In this document: piece by piece, positions 43,077 to 52,529 of the stretch
Position numbering within the stretch: position 1 is the first letter of the stretch
Layout of the letters: every line of letters begins with the position of its first letter
From: Lachnoclostridium sp. An131
GTDB lineage: Bacteria; Bacillota; Clostridia; Lachnospirales; Lachnospiraceae
DNA: 64,000 nucleotides
Assembly (NCBI RefSeq): GCF_002160825.1
Contig: NZ_NFLI01000011.1
Span: 1 to 64,000, forward strand
Reading direction: 5' to 3'
Program-made: the position numbers and the translations under genes
The notes under the pieces: generated by a model
What the model saw: the letters and a program-made list of their open reading frames with translations, nothing else
What the model was told of the DNA's origin: nothing
Databases searched by the model: none

Positions 43077-44681
43077 TCACCACCTCCAGCCAGGGTAATA
43101 CTTGTTTTTCAGCATGCCATTCGACAGCTTTCCCCAGCCCAGCGGAAAACCGTCCACACAGACCAGGCGCCAGCTTCCGGCCTTGTCCTTTTCCTTCTTT
43201 TTCTGCCCGGATTTTTTCTTTTTTATCTGGCTGTCAGAGAGCTCTTCCGATGCGTCCTCCGCCCGTTCCGAAGCCTCTTTCTCCTCCACATCCAGGGTTT
43301 CCCCCTTCAGATAGCGGAGCACTCTCTCGTCCTCCAGGGAAAAATCAAGCGGCGCCGCGAACTCCTCCCTGCGAAGCGACATCGCCAGCGCCTGGCTTGG
43401 CTCGAAATGCTTTCCCTTCATCTCGCCGAGCAAAAGGCCTGTCCGCAGAAACCGAAGCCCCCGGATATTTCGTGCAAGAAGCTCCTCCGGAAGCAGATAG
43501 AGCCGTCCGTCATAAAGACGGATCCTGCGCTCGTCGAAGGGACGGCGCAGAAGCCTGGAGAATTCCCTCCATTCCTCTGGAAGCCCGCTTTCCCCGCGTT
43601 CTTCCGCTCTGTACTCTGCTGCCTTGCGCCCTGCGGTTCCGCACTCCGCCGCCCTGCACTCTGTGTTCCTGCCTCTGGCTGCCGCGCCCTGCTTCTGAAG
43701 CAGAGCTGCAAAATGCCCCTCGCCGTCAATCCGATGGGGATACAGCCGGGCCGCCAGGCGCAGCTGAGCTGCTTCCTCTGCCGAGGGCGGGCTCCCGCCA
43801 GAGACCAGATCCGGCCGCCCGGGCGCAAAGCCGTACTCTTCCGCCGGACGAGGCAGCGCCAGCGGCAGAACCCGGAAGCCTGGCTCCGACCGCAGAAGCG
43901 TCAGAACCGTCTCCTCGTTTTCCTTTACGGAAAAGGTGCAGGTGGAATACAAAAGAAGGCCGCCCGGGCGCAGAAGCCTGGCCGCCTGTGATACGATTTC
44001 CTTCTGAAGCTGCGCGTAATAATCCGGCCCCTTCTCCTTCCAGTCCCGTACCATCGAAGGCTCCTTCCGGAACATACCTTCGCCGGAGCAGGGAGCGTCT
44101 ATCAAAATCTTATCGAAGAAGCCCTCAAAATACGAACAGAGCCTGTCCGGGCTTTCGCTGGTCACCAGAATATTTTCCGCGCCAAAAAGCTCCAGATTCT
44201 TAAGAAGAGCCTTTGCCCTGGAATTGCTGATATCATTCGCCACGAGAAGGCCGGTTCCCAAAAGCCTGGCTGCCAGCTCTGTGGATTTGCCGCCGGGAGC
44301 CGCACAGAGATCGAGCACCCGGTCTCCCTCCTCGATGGGAAGGGCGGCCGCAGGCGTCATGGCGCTGGGCTCCTGCAGATAATAGAGGCCTGCTGCATAA
44401 TAGGGATGCTTCGAAGCCTTTTGGTCCCCTTCTATGTAAAAGCCGTTTTTTGTCCACGGAACGGGACGCAAAAGGGAAGAAAAGCGCTTCCGGAACGCTT
44501 CCGGCTCTGTCTTCAGGGTATTTACCCGAAGCCCGCGCAGGCTCTCTCTCGAGCCTGACGCCGCAGCCTGCCCGGAAGACGGGCTGCTGCCTTCCTCCCT
44601 CTCAAAGCTTTTCAGCCAGGCGGAAAATTCTCCGCCCAGAAGCTCCTTCATTTCTTCTGTAAATTTCCCGGGTAACTCCAT
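43077..44681 (-). CDS. rsmF: RsmF/NOP2-type rRNA (cytosine-5) methyltransferase
   Basis: 534 residues. SAM-binding VLDLCAAPGGKSTELAA near residue 124, motif IV with its cysteine IDAPCSGEGMF near 193, and the catalytic cysteine in LLYSTCTFSVKENE near 245. A C-terminal PUA-like part is interrupted by a low-complexity segment rich in Glu, Arg and Ala. TAATG overlap with the relQ stop. It forms an operon with the alarmone synthetase and the pseudouridine synthase. Confidence 0.9.
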   Translation of the reverse strand: MELPGKFTEEMKELLGGEFSAWLKSFEREEGSSPSSGQAAASGSRESLRGLRVNTLKTEPEAFRKRFSSLLRPVPWTKNGFYIEGDQKASKHPYYAAGLYYLQEPSAMTPAAALPIEEGDRVLDLCAAPGGKSTELAARLLGTGLLVANDISNSRAKALLKNLELFGAENILVTSESPDRLCSYFEGFFDKILIDAPCSGEGMFRKEPSMVRDWKEKGPDYYAQLQKEIVSQAARLLRPGGLLLYSTCTFSVKENEETVLTLLRSEPGFRVLPLALPRPAEEYGFAPGRPDLVSGGSPPSAEEAAQLRLAARLYPHRIDGEGHFAALLQKQGAAARGRNTECRAAECGTAGRKAAEYRAEERGESGLPEEWREFSRLLRRPFDERRIRLYDGRLYLLPEELLARNIRGLRFLRTGLLLGEMKGKHFEPSQALAMSLRREEFAAPLDFSLEDERVLRYLKGETLDVEEKEASERAEDASEELSDSQIKKKKSGQKKKEKDKAGSWRLVCVDGFPLGWGKLSNGMLKNKYYPGWRW

Positions 44682-45493
44682 TATTCCTCCGTAGCCAGCG
44701 TCTGCGCCCGGTAGCCCTCAGCTATCATGTCGAGCTGCTTGTCAAAGCGCTCCAGCTGGTCAATGTCATTCATCGCGTAGATCCGGTAGAACTCGTCCTG
44801 AATCTTCAGAATCTCGCGCTTATTTGCCACCTTGTAAAGGTTCTGTATATTGTTCAGAATATCCGCGACAATATTGGCCTGTATCTGGAAGGAAATCTGC
44901 GCGTCCATAATCTCACTGCGCACACTGGACATCTCATTGTCCAGGACAATGATCGCGTCGGCTGCGTTCAAAAGCCTCTCCCTGATATGATCCGGAATAT
45001 TCCGTTTGTATTTGTACTGAAGGGAATGCTCTACAGTGGCCCAGAAATTCATGGCCATAGTCCGGATCTGAATCTCCACCTGAAGCCTCTTCGGTCCGTC
45101 CAGCGTGTCCACCGTATAATAGATAATCATGTGATAGCTCCGGTAGCCGCTGGTCTTCATCTGACGGATATAGTCTCTCTCCTGCCTGATCTCCATATCC
45201 TTCCGGTTCCGGATGATCTCCACGACCTTGTCGATATCCTCCACAAACTGGCAGATAATCCGGACTCCCGCCAGATCATAGATCCGCTCTTCGATGTCCT
45301 CCAGATCGATTTTCTTCTTCTGGCATTTTTCCAGAATACTGGAAATCGTCTTGACGCGCCCCTCCACCTGCTCGATGGGAGAATAAAGCCCCCGGTCCCG
45401 GTGCTCCTTGATCAGGTGATTGAACTTTGTCATGATCTCTTTGACGGCAAGCTCATAAGGATTCAAAATCTCCCGCCACAATTGTATCTCCAT
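44681..45493 (-). CDS. relQ: Small alarmone synthetase (GTP pyrophosphokinase, RelQ-like)
   Basis: 270 residues with only the RelA/SpoT synthetase domain: YDLAGVRIICQFVEDIDKVV, SGYRSYHMIIYY and EIQIRTMAMNFWATVEHSLQ. No HD hydrolase, TGS or ACT domain. It makes (p)ppGpp from ATP and GDP/GTP. ATG at 45493 follows AGGAGAGG. Its coupling to rRNA modification genes fits a link between translation and the stringent response. Confidence 0.88.
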   Translation of the reverse strand: MEIQLWREILNPYELAVKEIMTKFNHLIKEHRDRGLYSPIEQVEGRVKTISSILEKCQKKKIDLEDIEERIYDLAGVRIICQFVEDIDKVVEIIRNRKDMEIRQERDYIRQMKTSGYRSYHMIIYYTVDTLDGPKRLQVEIQIRTMAMNFWATVEHSLQYKYKRNIPDHIRERLLNAADAIIVLDNEMSSVRSEIMDAQISFQIQANIVADILNNIQNLYKVANKREILKIQDEFYRIYAMNDIDQLERFDKQLDMIAEGYRAQTLATEE

Positions 45494-45534
45494 AAAACCT
45501 CTCCTTTTTGCCTTCGCAAAAGCCGAACCCTTCT

Positions 45535-46197
45535 TCAGGAAAACGAATATTTCAGCTTATACTGCTCCAGGTATTTCAAGAACCAGTAGGGATTGACCGC
45601 CAGCTCCGGAATCTCTTCGTTTCTCACATAGATTCCCACATGCAGGTGTACAGGAAACTGCCCTGTGGTACCCTCTTCCTTCCCGTATCCGGTATCGCCC
45701 ATCCAGCCCAGAAGCTGTCCCGCCTCGACGACGTCTCCCCTTTCAAACTCCTCCGCATAGGAGGACAAATGCGCATAATAAAAATACACATCATGGACGC
45801 TCCGGATTCCGATTCTCCAGCCTCCCTTTTCCAGCCAGCCGATATTCTCTATGACGCCGTCTGTCATACTGACGACAGGATAGTAGCCGCTCTTATCCAC
45901 AGAAGGCATCAGATCCGTACCCTCGTGTCCGTAAGAGCCCCCATAGGTACGCTCAAACATCCAGCTGTTTTCAAAGGAGACAGCCGCTTTCTCATCCTCC
46001 GTCGATTCCGGCACCGGAAAGTACTCCAGATCCTTCCAGATATTCTCGTACAGCTCATAGTACTCCCGCGCCTGCTCCGAAGCCGGATTTCCCTCTGTCT
46101 GTTCCACGCTGTGGTCAGAAAGCCAGGACAGCTCCAGGTGGATGAAAAGGCCGGCGCATATCAGCAGTAACCCGTAAGAAGCAATCGAAAGCCGCAT
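45535..46197 (-). CDS. M23 (LytM-type) peptidase, membrane-anchored
   Basis: 220 residues with an N-terminal signal anchor (IASYGLLLICAGLFIHL). The zinc motif residues are HEGTDLM and HLHVGIYV, both present, so it is probably an active endopeptidase of peptidoglycan. Start ATG 46197 is preferred because AGAGGTG lies 4 nt ahead and the membrane anchor then begins at once; a GTG at 46248 is the alternative. It may act in growth or sporulation. Confidence 0.85.
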   Translation of the reverse strand: MRLSIASYGLLLICAGLFIHLELSWLSDHSVEQTEGNPASEQAREYYELYENIWKDLEYFPVPESTEDEKAAVSFENSWMFERTYGGSYGHEGTDLMPSVDKSGYYPVVSMTDGVIENIGWLEKGGWRIGIRSVHDVYFYYAHLSSYAEEFERGDVVEAGQLLGWMGDTGYGKEEGTTGQFPVHLHVGIYVRNEEIPELAVNPYWFLKYLEQYKLKYSFS

Positions 46198-46266
46198 GGA
46201 CACCTCTGCCGACGTCTGCGCTTTCCGGAAATCCCGGAAAGCCGACACTGTTCTCTGACTGTAATT

Positions 46267-47721
46267 CTATGCTTCCTTCTGCTCTTTTAGAACCTCCAGA
46301 ATAAAATCGTACACTCTTTTTGTGGAAGAAATGCTCAGGCATTCTCTCGGCGTATGCAGATCATACTGATTCGGACCGATGGAAACACAGTCCAGTCCCT
46401 CTATCTTTCCGCAGAAAAAGCCGCATTCCAGTCCTGCATGTATCGCAAGCACCTGGGGCTTCTGCCCGTACATCCTCTCGTATATGGACACCATGGATTC
46501 CCGAAGCGGAGATTCCTGCAGATACTCCCAGCCGGGATAATCTCCCTCCAGGACGCAGGTTCCACCCAGAAATTCCGTCAGATGACGGAGCCTTTTTCCC
46601 AGCTCTTCCTTTTCCGACTCCAGAGAGCTGCGGACGCCAAATACCAGCACAGCCTCCTTCTCATCCATTTTCAGGATTCCAAGATTCAGGGAGGTCTGAA
46701 CCAACCCCCGGATATCCATGCTGTTTCGGATCACTCCGTTCGGCACATGATGAAGCAGGAACAAAAACAGCGCCTTGCTTCTCGGAGTCAGCACCTTTCC
46801 TGCCTGTCTTCCATGCTTTTCGCAGTGAACTGTGACACCCGGATCGCTTGCCGCAAACTCCTTCTTATAGACAGCGTCCATCCTTCGAAGCTCTTCCTCA
46901 AGCCTCTCTTCCTCTCCCTCCGGCACATAAAGCACCGCATGGGTGCTGTGGGGAATCGCATTGTCTGCCATGCCGCCTTCTGTCTCTCCCAGCTGGAGCT
47001 CCACGGTCTCGTCCAGCACGCACAGGAGGCGTCCCATCAGAATGTTGGAATTTCCCAGCTCCTTGTCGATATCAGAGCCCGAATGACCGCCCTTCAGGCC
47101 ATCCACCCAGACCGTATAGCAGCTTCCTTCCGTCTCCTCCCACTCAAGCGGAAGGATACAGCCGCAGCCTACGCCTCCGGCGCAGCTCACCGTAAAGACG
47201 CCTTCCCTCCGGGAATCAATATTGATCATCCGTCTTCCCTTCAGGCGCGAGCAGTCAAGAGCCTCCGCTCCGTAAAGTCCTGTTTCCTCTTCTGTCGTAA
47301 ACACACATTCCAGATGGGGATGCTCTATCGTATCGTCGTCCAGAATCGCCAGCATGATTGCCACAGCCACTCCGTCGTCGCCTCCCAGCGTCGTGCCATT
47401 CGCGCGAATCAGATCGCCATCCACCACCAGATCGATCCCGTCCCGGGTAAAATCTATCGTGCAGTCCTCATCCTTCTCGCAGACCATATCCAGATGGCCC
47501 TGAAGAATCATGCCCGGCACATTTTCATACCCCTTCGCTGCTTCCTTTGTAATTACCACATTGTTGTTTTCGTCCCTGTATGCCGCAAGGCCATGATCCC
47601 TGGCAAAATCCAGGCAATACTGGCTGACGGCCTCCTCATTGCCGGAGCCTCTGGGAATCGCGCTGATATCCTCAAAATACCGGAACACCTTTTCCGGCTT
47701 CAGTCCCTCCAGTTTTCTCAT
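46267..47721 (-). CDS. pepD: Aminoacyl-histidine dipeptidase (PepD)
   Basis: 484 residues, M20 family. Metal ligands: LQGHLDMVCEKD (His/Asp), GGDDGVAVAIML, TTEEETGLYGAEAL (Glu pair) and a late HAGLECGFF. A dimerisation insert carries GGHSGSDIDKELGN. Start ATG 47721 (MRKLEGL) has GAGGAG 7-8 nt upstream; 47742 would add seven residues. A cytosolic peptidase of broad dipeptide range. Confidence 0.92.
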   Translation of the reverse strand: MRKLEGLKPEKVFRYFEDISAIPRGSGNEEAVSQYCLDFARDHGLAAYRDENNNVVITKEAAKGYENVPGMILQGHLDMVCEKDEDCTIDFTRDGIDLVVDGDLIRANGTTLGGDDGVAVAIMLAILDDDTIEHPHLECVFTTEEETGLYGAEALDCSRLKGRRMINIDSRREGVFTVSCAGGVGCGCILPLEWEETEGSCYTVWVDGLKGGHSGSDIDKELGNSNILMGRLLCVLDETVELQLGETEGGMADNAIPHSTHAVLYVPEGEEERLEEELRRMDAVYKKEFAASDPGVTVHCEKHGRQAGKVLTPRSKALFLFLLHHVPNGVIRNSMDIRGLVQTSLNLGILKMDEKEAVLVFGVRSSLESEKEELGKRLRHLTEFLGGTCVLEGDYPGWEYLQESPLRESMVSIYERMYGQKPQVLAIHAGLECGFFCGKIEGLDCVSIGPNQYDLHTPRECLSISSTKRVYDFILEVLKEQKEA

Positions 47722-47753
47722 AATCTGTCTCCTCTTTCTCATATAGTATCTGT

Positions 47754-48698
47754 ATGACGGACAAAAAAATTATCGTGAAAAAAATACTGGCCATCCTTGT
47801 GACCGCGCTGCTGCTGTTCTTCCTCCTGACCGATCCTGTCCAAGCTTCTGAGGCCTCGGCAGACGGGCTTCTGCTCTGGTGGAACACCCTGGTTCCCGTT
47901 CTGCTGCCCTTTTTTATCCTGTCCTCTCTGCTGATCGCTCTGGACGGGGTCGCTTACCTTATGCGCTTTCTCTATCCGGTCCTCCACAGAATCTTCGGCT
48001 GCTCCCGGGACGGCTGCTTCTGCCTTGCCGCAGGCTTCCTGTGCGGTTTTCCCACTGGGGCCAGAATCGCAGGCGAGCTGGTGAGAGCCCGGCATATCAC
48101 AGTCGAGGAAGGAAATTATCTCCTGGGCTTCTGCAACAACGTAAGCCCGGCCTTTCTGATCGGCTTCTGCATGACAAAAAGCCTTGGACGCCCGGATCTG
48201 ACGCTCCCGGCCCTTCTTTTATCCTTTGGGGCTCCCATTCTGACAGGGCTTCTGACACGACGCGGGCGCTCTTTTCCCTCCATGGCTGCAGAAAAAAAGA
48301 CATCCGGATCTCAAATCAGCTTCAAAATCGCAGATGCCTGTATCATGAACGGACTGGAAAGTATTCTGAAGCTCGGCTGCTATATGATCCTCTTTTCCAT
48401 GCTGGCGAGGCTTCTTCGGGGCGTTCCCTGTCCTTATCCCGCCCTGACCTGTGCTCTTGTAGGAATTCTGGAGATCACGAATGGAATCTCCCTGACCGCC
48501 GCCTCCGCGCTTCCCGCCCGGCTTTCCTTCAGCCTGACCTTAGGGATCGCAGCCTTTGGCGGCCTCTCCGGGCTGGCTCAGACGCAGAGCATGATCCAGA
48601 ACAGCGGCCTGTCCTCTGCCTCCTATCTCAGGGCAAAGTCTCTGACAGCTGTCCTCGTCACGGCGTCCGCCTTTTTTACGGCCCGTTTTATCCTGTAG
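47754..48698 (+). CDS. ylbJ: YlbJ-like sporulation membrane protein
   Basis: 314 residues, about eight membrane helices. CFCLAAGFLCGFPTGARIAG and LLGFCNNVSPAFLIGF are the conserved loops of YlbJ/nucleoside-transporter-like proteins. YlbJ is needed for spore cortex formation in Bacillus. It diverges from pepD with only 32 bp between the starts and no clear ribosome site, so the true start or promoter may lie slightly inside. The gene beside coaD in many Firmicutes matches this placement. Confidence 0.8.
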   Translation: MTDKKIIVKKILAILVTALLLFFLLTDPVQASEASADGLLLWWNTLVPVLLPFFILSSLLIALDGVAYLMRFLYPVLHRIFGCSRDGCFCLAAGFLCGFPTGARIAGELVRARHITVEEGNYLLGFCNNVSPAFLIGFCMTKSLGRPDLTLPALLLSFGAPILTGLLTRRGRSFPSMAAEKKTSGSQISFKIADACIMNGLESILKLGCYMILFSMLARLLRGVPCPYPALTCALVGILEITNGISLTAASALPARLSFSLTLGIAAFGGLSGLAQTQSMIQNSGLSSASYLRAKSLTAVLVTASAFFTARFIL

Positions 48699-48723
48699 GG
48701 CAATTACGGCGTCCTGTCACTCC

Positions 48724-49323
48724 TTACTCCTCCGGCTCCTCCCCGGAACCGCCCTCACGGAGCGCCGGCTCCAGCTCTGCCCGGTTGCTCGCAAGAATAT
48801 CGCTGAAATTATTCAGGGAGCTCATCATGGACTCATAGCGGGCGGCATGTCCTTCCATGGTCTGACGGATCAGGTTCTGGAGATTTCCCAGCATATCGTC
48901 TGTATATTTCATGGCCTCCGCCCGGAAATTGTTTGCCTCCAGGGTCGCCGCGTCCAGGCGCTTCTGCGCCTCAGCCTCAGCCGCAGCCATGATTTCGTTT
49001 GCCTGCACATAGGCCTGCTGCATGATCTCATGCTCGTTTATCAATTCGGTCGTATGTATATTGGCCTCCTTGATAATCGCATCTGCCTTTGCCTGCGCGT
49101 CCGCAAGAATCGCGTCGCGGTTCGCAAGCACCTTCTGGTACCTCTTGATCTCCTCGGGCGTCTTCATCCGAAGCTCCCGAAGCAACTCTTCGATCTCCTC
49201 TTTATTTACGATAATGTTTGTCTTTGATAATGCCTGCGGCTTGCAGCCGTCGATATACTCCTCGATCTCCTCGATGATCTGTTCAATTTTGCTGCTCATG
49301 CCCGTTCTCCTTTCCCTGCTCAT
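48724..49323 (-). CDS. Coiled-coil protein (DivIVA/ATPase-B-like)
   Basis: About 199 residues, almost all coiled coil, with a short acidic tail. MSSKIEQIIEEIEEYIDGCK starts the conserved part at 49299; ATG 49323 gives eight more residues. Both starts lie in identical 18-bp segments with a GGAGAACGGGC ribosome site. It resembles the small coiled-coil proteins next to coaD in Lachnospiraceae, often called ATPase. Role unknown, possibly cell-division related. Confidence 0.7.
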   Translation of the reverse strand: MSRERRTGMSSKIEQIIEEIEEYIDGCKPQALSKTNIIVNKEEIEELLRELRMKTPEEIKRYQKVLANRDAILADAQAKADAIIKEANIHTTELINEHEIMQQAYVQANEIMAAAEAEAQKRLDAATLEANNFRAEAMKYTDDMLGNLQNLIRQTMEGHAARYESMMSSLNNFSDILASNRAELEPALREGGSGEEPEE

Positions 49324-49334
49324 GCCCGTTCTCC
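49292..49334. repeat. Tandem duplication of a ribosome site and start codon
   Basis: TGCTCATGCCCGTTCTCC occurs at about 49293-49310 and again at 49317-49334, offset 24 bp, so both ATG codons are in the same frame. On the minus strand each copy reads GGAGAACGGGCATGAGCA. Confidence 0.7.
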
Positions 49335-49359
49335 GGTGAAACGTTTCCGTTCCCGGGCT

Positions 49360-49851
49360 CTATACTCCGTAAAGCTCATGCATCCTTTCCCGGATTTTTT
49401 CTTCCACGTACGGCGGCACGAAGGCGGAGATATCGCCGCCGAAGGCTGCCACTTCCTTGACGGTCGTGGAGCTCAGGTATGCGTATTCCAGACTCGTCGT
49501 CAGAAACAGCGTGTCCAGATCCGGACTCATGATCCGGTTGGTCTGCGCCATCTGAAGCTCGTAGTCGAAATCTGTGATCGCCCGGAGGCCTCTCACAATA
49601 ATATGAGCCTCGCACTCTTTTGCAAATTCTACAAGAAGTCCCGTGAAGGAATGGATTTTAATATTTGGATATTCCTTCGTCACTTCCTCTAACATATTAA
49701 CACGTTCTTCCACAGAAAACAACGGAGATTTTGCCCGATTGTGCAAAACCCCAACCACCAGCTCATCCACAATTCTGGACGCACGGATGATCACATCCAG
49801 GTGTCCGTTGGTGACCGGATCGAAGCTTCCCGCATATATCGCTCTAATCAT
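49360..49851 (-). CDS. coaD: Pantetheine-phosphate adenylyltransferase
   Basis: 163 residues. The nucleotidyltransferase motif [16 protein letters not shown] is at residues 6-20, and the ATP-contact segment [20 protein letters not shown] near 115-133. It catalyses the fourth step of CoA synthesis. It overlaps rsmD by 8 bp, the common coaD-rsmD pairing of Firmicutes. Confidence 0.95.
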   Translation of the reverse strand: MIRAIYAGSFDPVTNGHLDVIIRASRIVDELVVGVLHNRAKSPLFSVEERVNMLEEVTKEYPNIKIHSFTGLLVEFAKECEAHIIVRGLRAITDFDYELQMAQTNRIMSPDLDTLFLTTSLEYAYLSSTTVKEVAAFGGDISAFVPPYVEEKIRERMHELYGV

Positions 49852-50410
49852 TCGTTCCCCTCATACGCTCTATAAAAAGATGCCTGTTTGTCTTATATCG
49901 TTTCTCTTTGCTTATCGTAAATCCAAAGCCGGATATCCAGCTGGTATCCTCCTTCAGATCTGTCTCAAGGATAATCGTCGTATCCTCGTCTGCCAGACCG
50001 GAATGCTCCAGATAGGCCAGCACCTCCCGCTCCATCCCTCTGCCATAGGGCGGATCCAGAAAGATCAGGTCAAAGGGCCCGTCTCCCTCCATCACCCGCA
50101 GGGCTCCAAGCGCATCCATGAAAAATACCCTGGAGCGGTCTGCAAGCCTTGTAAAGGCCAGATTGTCGAGAATACACTCATAGGCCTTCTTATTGTTCTC
50201 GGCAAAGGCGGCAAAATCTGCGCCCCGGCTTAAGGCCTCAATCCCGATGGCTCCGCTGCCGCCGAACAGGTCGAGAAACCGGCAGCCCGGGATCTCCCGC
50301 TGCAGCATATTGAATAGCGTCTCCTTGATCCGATCCGTCGTCGGGCGGGTGTCCAGGCCCTCAATGCATCGAAGCGGCATGCTGCGGGCTGTTCCTGCTA
50401 TGACTCTCAT
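49844..50410 (-). CDS. rsmD: 16S rRNA (guanine-N2)-methyltransferase RsmD
   Basis: 188 residues. [13 protein letters not shown], the SAM site [19 protein letters not shown] and the catalytic DPPY in [13 protein letters not shown] are diagnostic. It methylates G966 of 16S rRNA. Normal length; 3 bp after proA. Confidence 0.95.
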   Translation of the reverse strand: MRVIAGTARSMPLRCIEGLDTRPTTDRIKETLFNMLQREIPGCRFLDLFGGSGAIGIEALSRGADFAAFAENNKKAYECILDNLAFTRLADRSRVFFMDALGALRVMEGDGPFDLIFLDPPYGRGMEREVLAYLEHSGLADEDTTIILETDLKEDTSWISGFGFTISKEKRYKTNRHLFIERMRGTND

Positions 50411-50413
50411 GCG

Positions 50414-51658
50414 CTACCCCCTTACCTGGCCGTGGCCATATATCTCATATTTGTAGGAGGTAAGGGCCTCCAGCCCCATGGGCCCTCTGGCGTGAAGCTT
50501 CTGGGTGCTGATGCCGATCTCCGCGCCAAAGCCAAACTCAAAGCCATCTGTAAATCTGGTGGAAGCGTTGACATAGACCGCCGCAGCGTCCACCTCTCTT
50601 AAGAACCTTTCCGCATGCTCCTTATTTTCCGTGATAATAGCCTCGGAATGGCCTGTATTGTACCGGTTGATATGGGCGATAGCCTCCTCCACGCTGTCCA
50701 CAGTCTTTACAGAGAGGATATAGTCCAGGTACTCTGTGCCCCAGTCTTCCGCCGTGGCCTCGATCATGGAAGGAACCGCCTCCCTGGCCGCCTCGTCTCC
50801 CCGAAGCTCCACCTGCTTTGCAGAAAGCTTTTCCGCCAGCATAGGCAGAAAGGCATCCTTGATCTTCCGGTGCACTACCAGGGATTCACAGGCGTTGCAG
50901 ACGCCGATCCGCTGGGTCTTCGCATTGTATACAATATCTGCCGCCATCTGAAGGTCGGCAGCATCATCCACATAGACATGGCAGTTCCCGGAGCCCGTCT
51001 CAATGACAGGAATCGTGCTGTTGTTGACTACCGTGGCGATCAGCCCTGCGCTTCCTCTCGGGATCAGCACGTCTATGTACCGGTTCAGCTTCATAAAAGC
51101 CGCAGCCGTCTCTCTGCTGGTATCCTCCAGAAGCTGAATTGCAAAGGGCAGGGAACCGCAGTCTGCCAGGGCCTTTTGAATCACCTCTACAATGGCCTTG
51201 TTGGAATGGACTGCATCGCTGCCTCCGCGCAGCACCACAGGATTGCCTGTCTTGAAGCAGAGGCCAAAGGCGTCCGCCGTCACATTGGGCCTGGCCTCGT
51301 AGATGATTCCGATTACGCCAAGAGGCACACGTACCCTTCGGATGTCCAGGCCGTTTTCCGGGGTCCATTCTGAGATCACCTCACCAATCGGATCCGGAAG
51401 CTCTGCAATCTGGCGCAGTCCCTCAGCCATGCCCTCTATCCGCTCCGGTGTCAGCTTCAGCCGGTCCAGAAGTCCTTCCTTCATGCCGCGTTTTTTCCCA
51501 TTTTCCATATCGGCTTCATTGGCATTGAGAATAAAATCTGTATCCCGTACCAGATACTCTGCGCAGCGCAGCAGCACCTGATCCTTCTGCTCTTGGTTCA
51601 TCACACGGAGTGATGGCTCCGCCTCTTTTGCCCTTTGGCCTATCTGTTCCAGCGTCAT
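50414..51658 (-). CDS. proA: Gamma-glutamyl phosphate reductase
   Basis: About 414 residues. The catalytic cysteine lies in [14 protein letters not shown] and the NADPH region in [14 protein letters not shown]. The C-terminus has [23 protein letters not shown] 51658 (MTLEQIG) has AGGAGG 6 nt upstream; 51682 is an upstream alternative without such a site. Second step of proline synthesis, in one operon with proB about 1.7 kb upstream. Confidence 0.95.
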   Translation of the reverse strand: MTLEQIGQRAKEAEPSLRVMNQEQKDQVLLRCAEYLVRDTDFILNANEADMENGKKRGMKEGLLDRLKLTPERIEGMAEGLRQIAELPDPIGEVISEWTPENGLDIRRVRVPLGVIGIIYEARPNVTADAFGLCFKTGNPVVLRGGSDAVHSNKAIVEVIQKALADCGSLPFAIQLLEDTSRETAAAFMKLNRYIDVLIPRGSAGLIATVVNNSTIPVIETGSGNCHVYVDDAADLQMAADIVYNAKTQRIGVCNACESLVVHRKIKDAFLPMLAEKLSAKQVELRGDEAAREAVPSMIEATAEDWGTEYLDYILSVKTVDSVEEAIAHINRYNTGHSEAIITENKEHAERFLREVDAAAVYVNASTRFTDGFEFGFGAEIGISTQKLHARGPMGLEALTSYKYEIYGHGQVRG

Positions 51659-51706
51659 CTGTGTCCTCCTGTTCCCGCGCAAAATGAAAAGCTGCGCGCT
51701 GTATTT

Positions 51707-52324
51707 TTATATTACCCGCTTCTCCGTCACGATCCTTCCCGGAAGAATGTCGAATTTTTCAAAGGGAACCTCTGCCTTCACCTGAAATTCAAAGGCCAGA
51801 GCCGCCGTGCGCAGTCCCGGATGAGCCTCCAGATACCGGTCATAGAAGCCTCCTCCATACCCGATCCGGTGGCGCGCTTCGTCGAACGCCACGCCCGGCA
51901 TGAGCATCAGGCTTCCTTCCCTGTCTGCCGCTTCATCTGCCGGATTTTTTTCATAGGGCTCCCGGATGCCGAAATAGCCTTCCTCCAGATCGTTCTCCAG
52001 GGAAGTAATATAGAAAAATTTCATAGTTTCGCCAATGACCTTCGGCACGGCTGTCTTTTTCCCGTCCGCCCAGGCCTGCCGGATCAAATCCGAGGTCTCC
52101 GTCTCATGCTTGCAGTCCACATAGACAAAGAGCGTCTCCGCCTCCTGGTATTCCGGAAGGGCCTTCACCTGCTCCAGCACCTTCAGGCTCATCGCGTGAA
52201 TCTCTTCGTCGGAATGGGCCGCCCGGAGCGCGCGAATCTCTCTGCGGAGCGCCTTTTTTTTCTGCTTCATCTCATCGTCCGCGGAATATGCTTCAGTTCC
52301 CGCTGTATTTCTTATCAATGTCAT
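51707..52324 (-). CDS. 5-formyltetrahydrofolate cyclo-ligase
   Basis: About 205 residues. The ATP-binding glycine loop is HRIGYGGGFYDRYL and the N-terminal MKQKKKALRREIRAL is the usual start region. Two starts are possible: ATG 52324 with GGGAGAG before it, overlapping the DUF896 gene, or ATG 52270, which gives the family-standard length but has no ribosome site. It returns 5-formyl-THF to the folate pool. Confidence 0.88.
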   Translation of the reverse strand: MTLIRNTAGTEAYSADDEMKQKKKALRREIRALRAAHSDEEIHAMSLKVLEQVKALPEYQEAETLFVYVDCKHETETSDLIRQAWADGKKTAVPKVIGETMKFFYITSLENDLEEGYFGIREPYEKNPADEAADREGSLMLMPGVAFDEARHRIGYGGGFYDRYLEAHPGLRTAALAFEFQVKAEVPFEKFDILPGRIVTEKRVI

Positions 52325-52529
52325 ATTTCTCTCCCAGATTGTAAACGCTGCCGTCCTTCTCCTGAATGTCAATGTTATTCAGCTGGCTTTTCAGGTTGGC
52401 GCGGATCGCCTGTATATACTCCAGGCGCAGAAGCTTCTGCTCCTGCTTCTCAGCGTCCGTCAGCCCCTCCGCCTTGGAACGGCGGTAAAGATCGTTGATA
52501 CGGGCAATCTTTTTTTCATCTATGCTCAT
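52293..52529 (-). CDS. DUF896 (YnzC-like) small protein
   Basis: 78 residues. MSIDEKKIARINDLYRRSK and LRLEYIQAIRANLKSQLNN match the DUF896 family of short helical proteins, thought to be linked to the SOS or stress response in Bacillus. It overlaps the patatin gene by 4 bp and the folate gene start downstream. Confidence 0.88.
   Translation of the reverse strand: MSIDEKKIARINDLYRRSKAEGLTDAEKQEQKLLRLEYIQAIRANLKSQLNNIDIQEKDGSVYNLGEKYDIDKKYSGN

Noticed and set aside
42855-44203. Long plus-strand frames opposite the rRNA methyltransferase and pseudouridine synthase genes
   Set aside because: Pro/Arg/Ser-rich shadows of GC-rich minus-strand genes.
46354-47757. Long plus-strand open frame of 467 codons over pepD
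   Set aside because: It lies opposite a clear M20 peptidase gene; its translation has no protein-like motifs.
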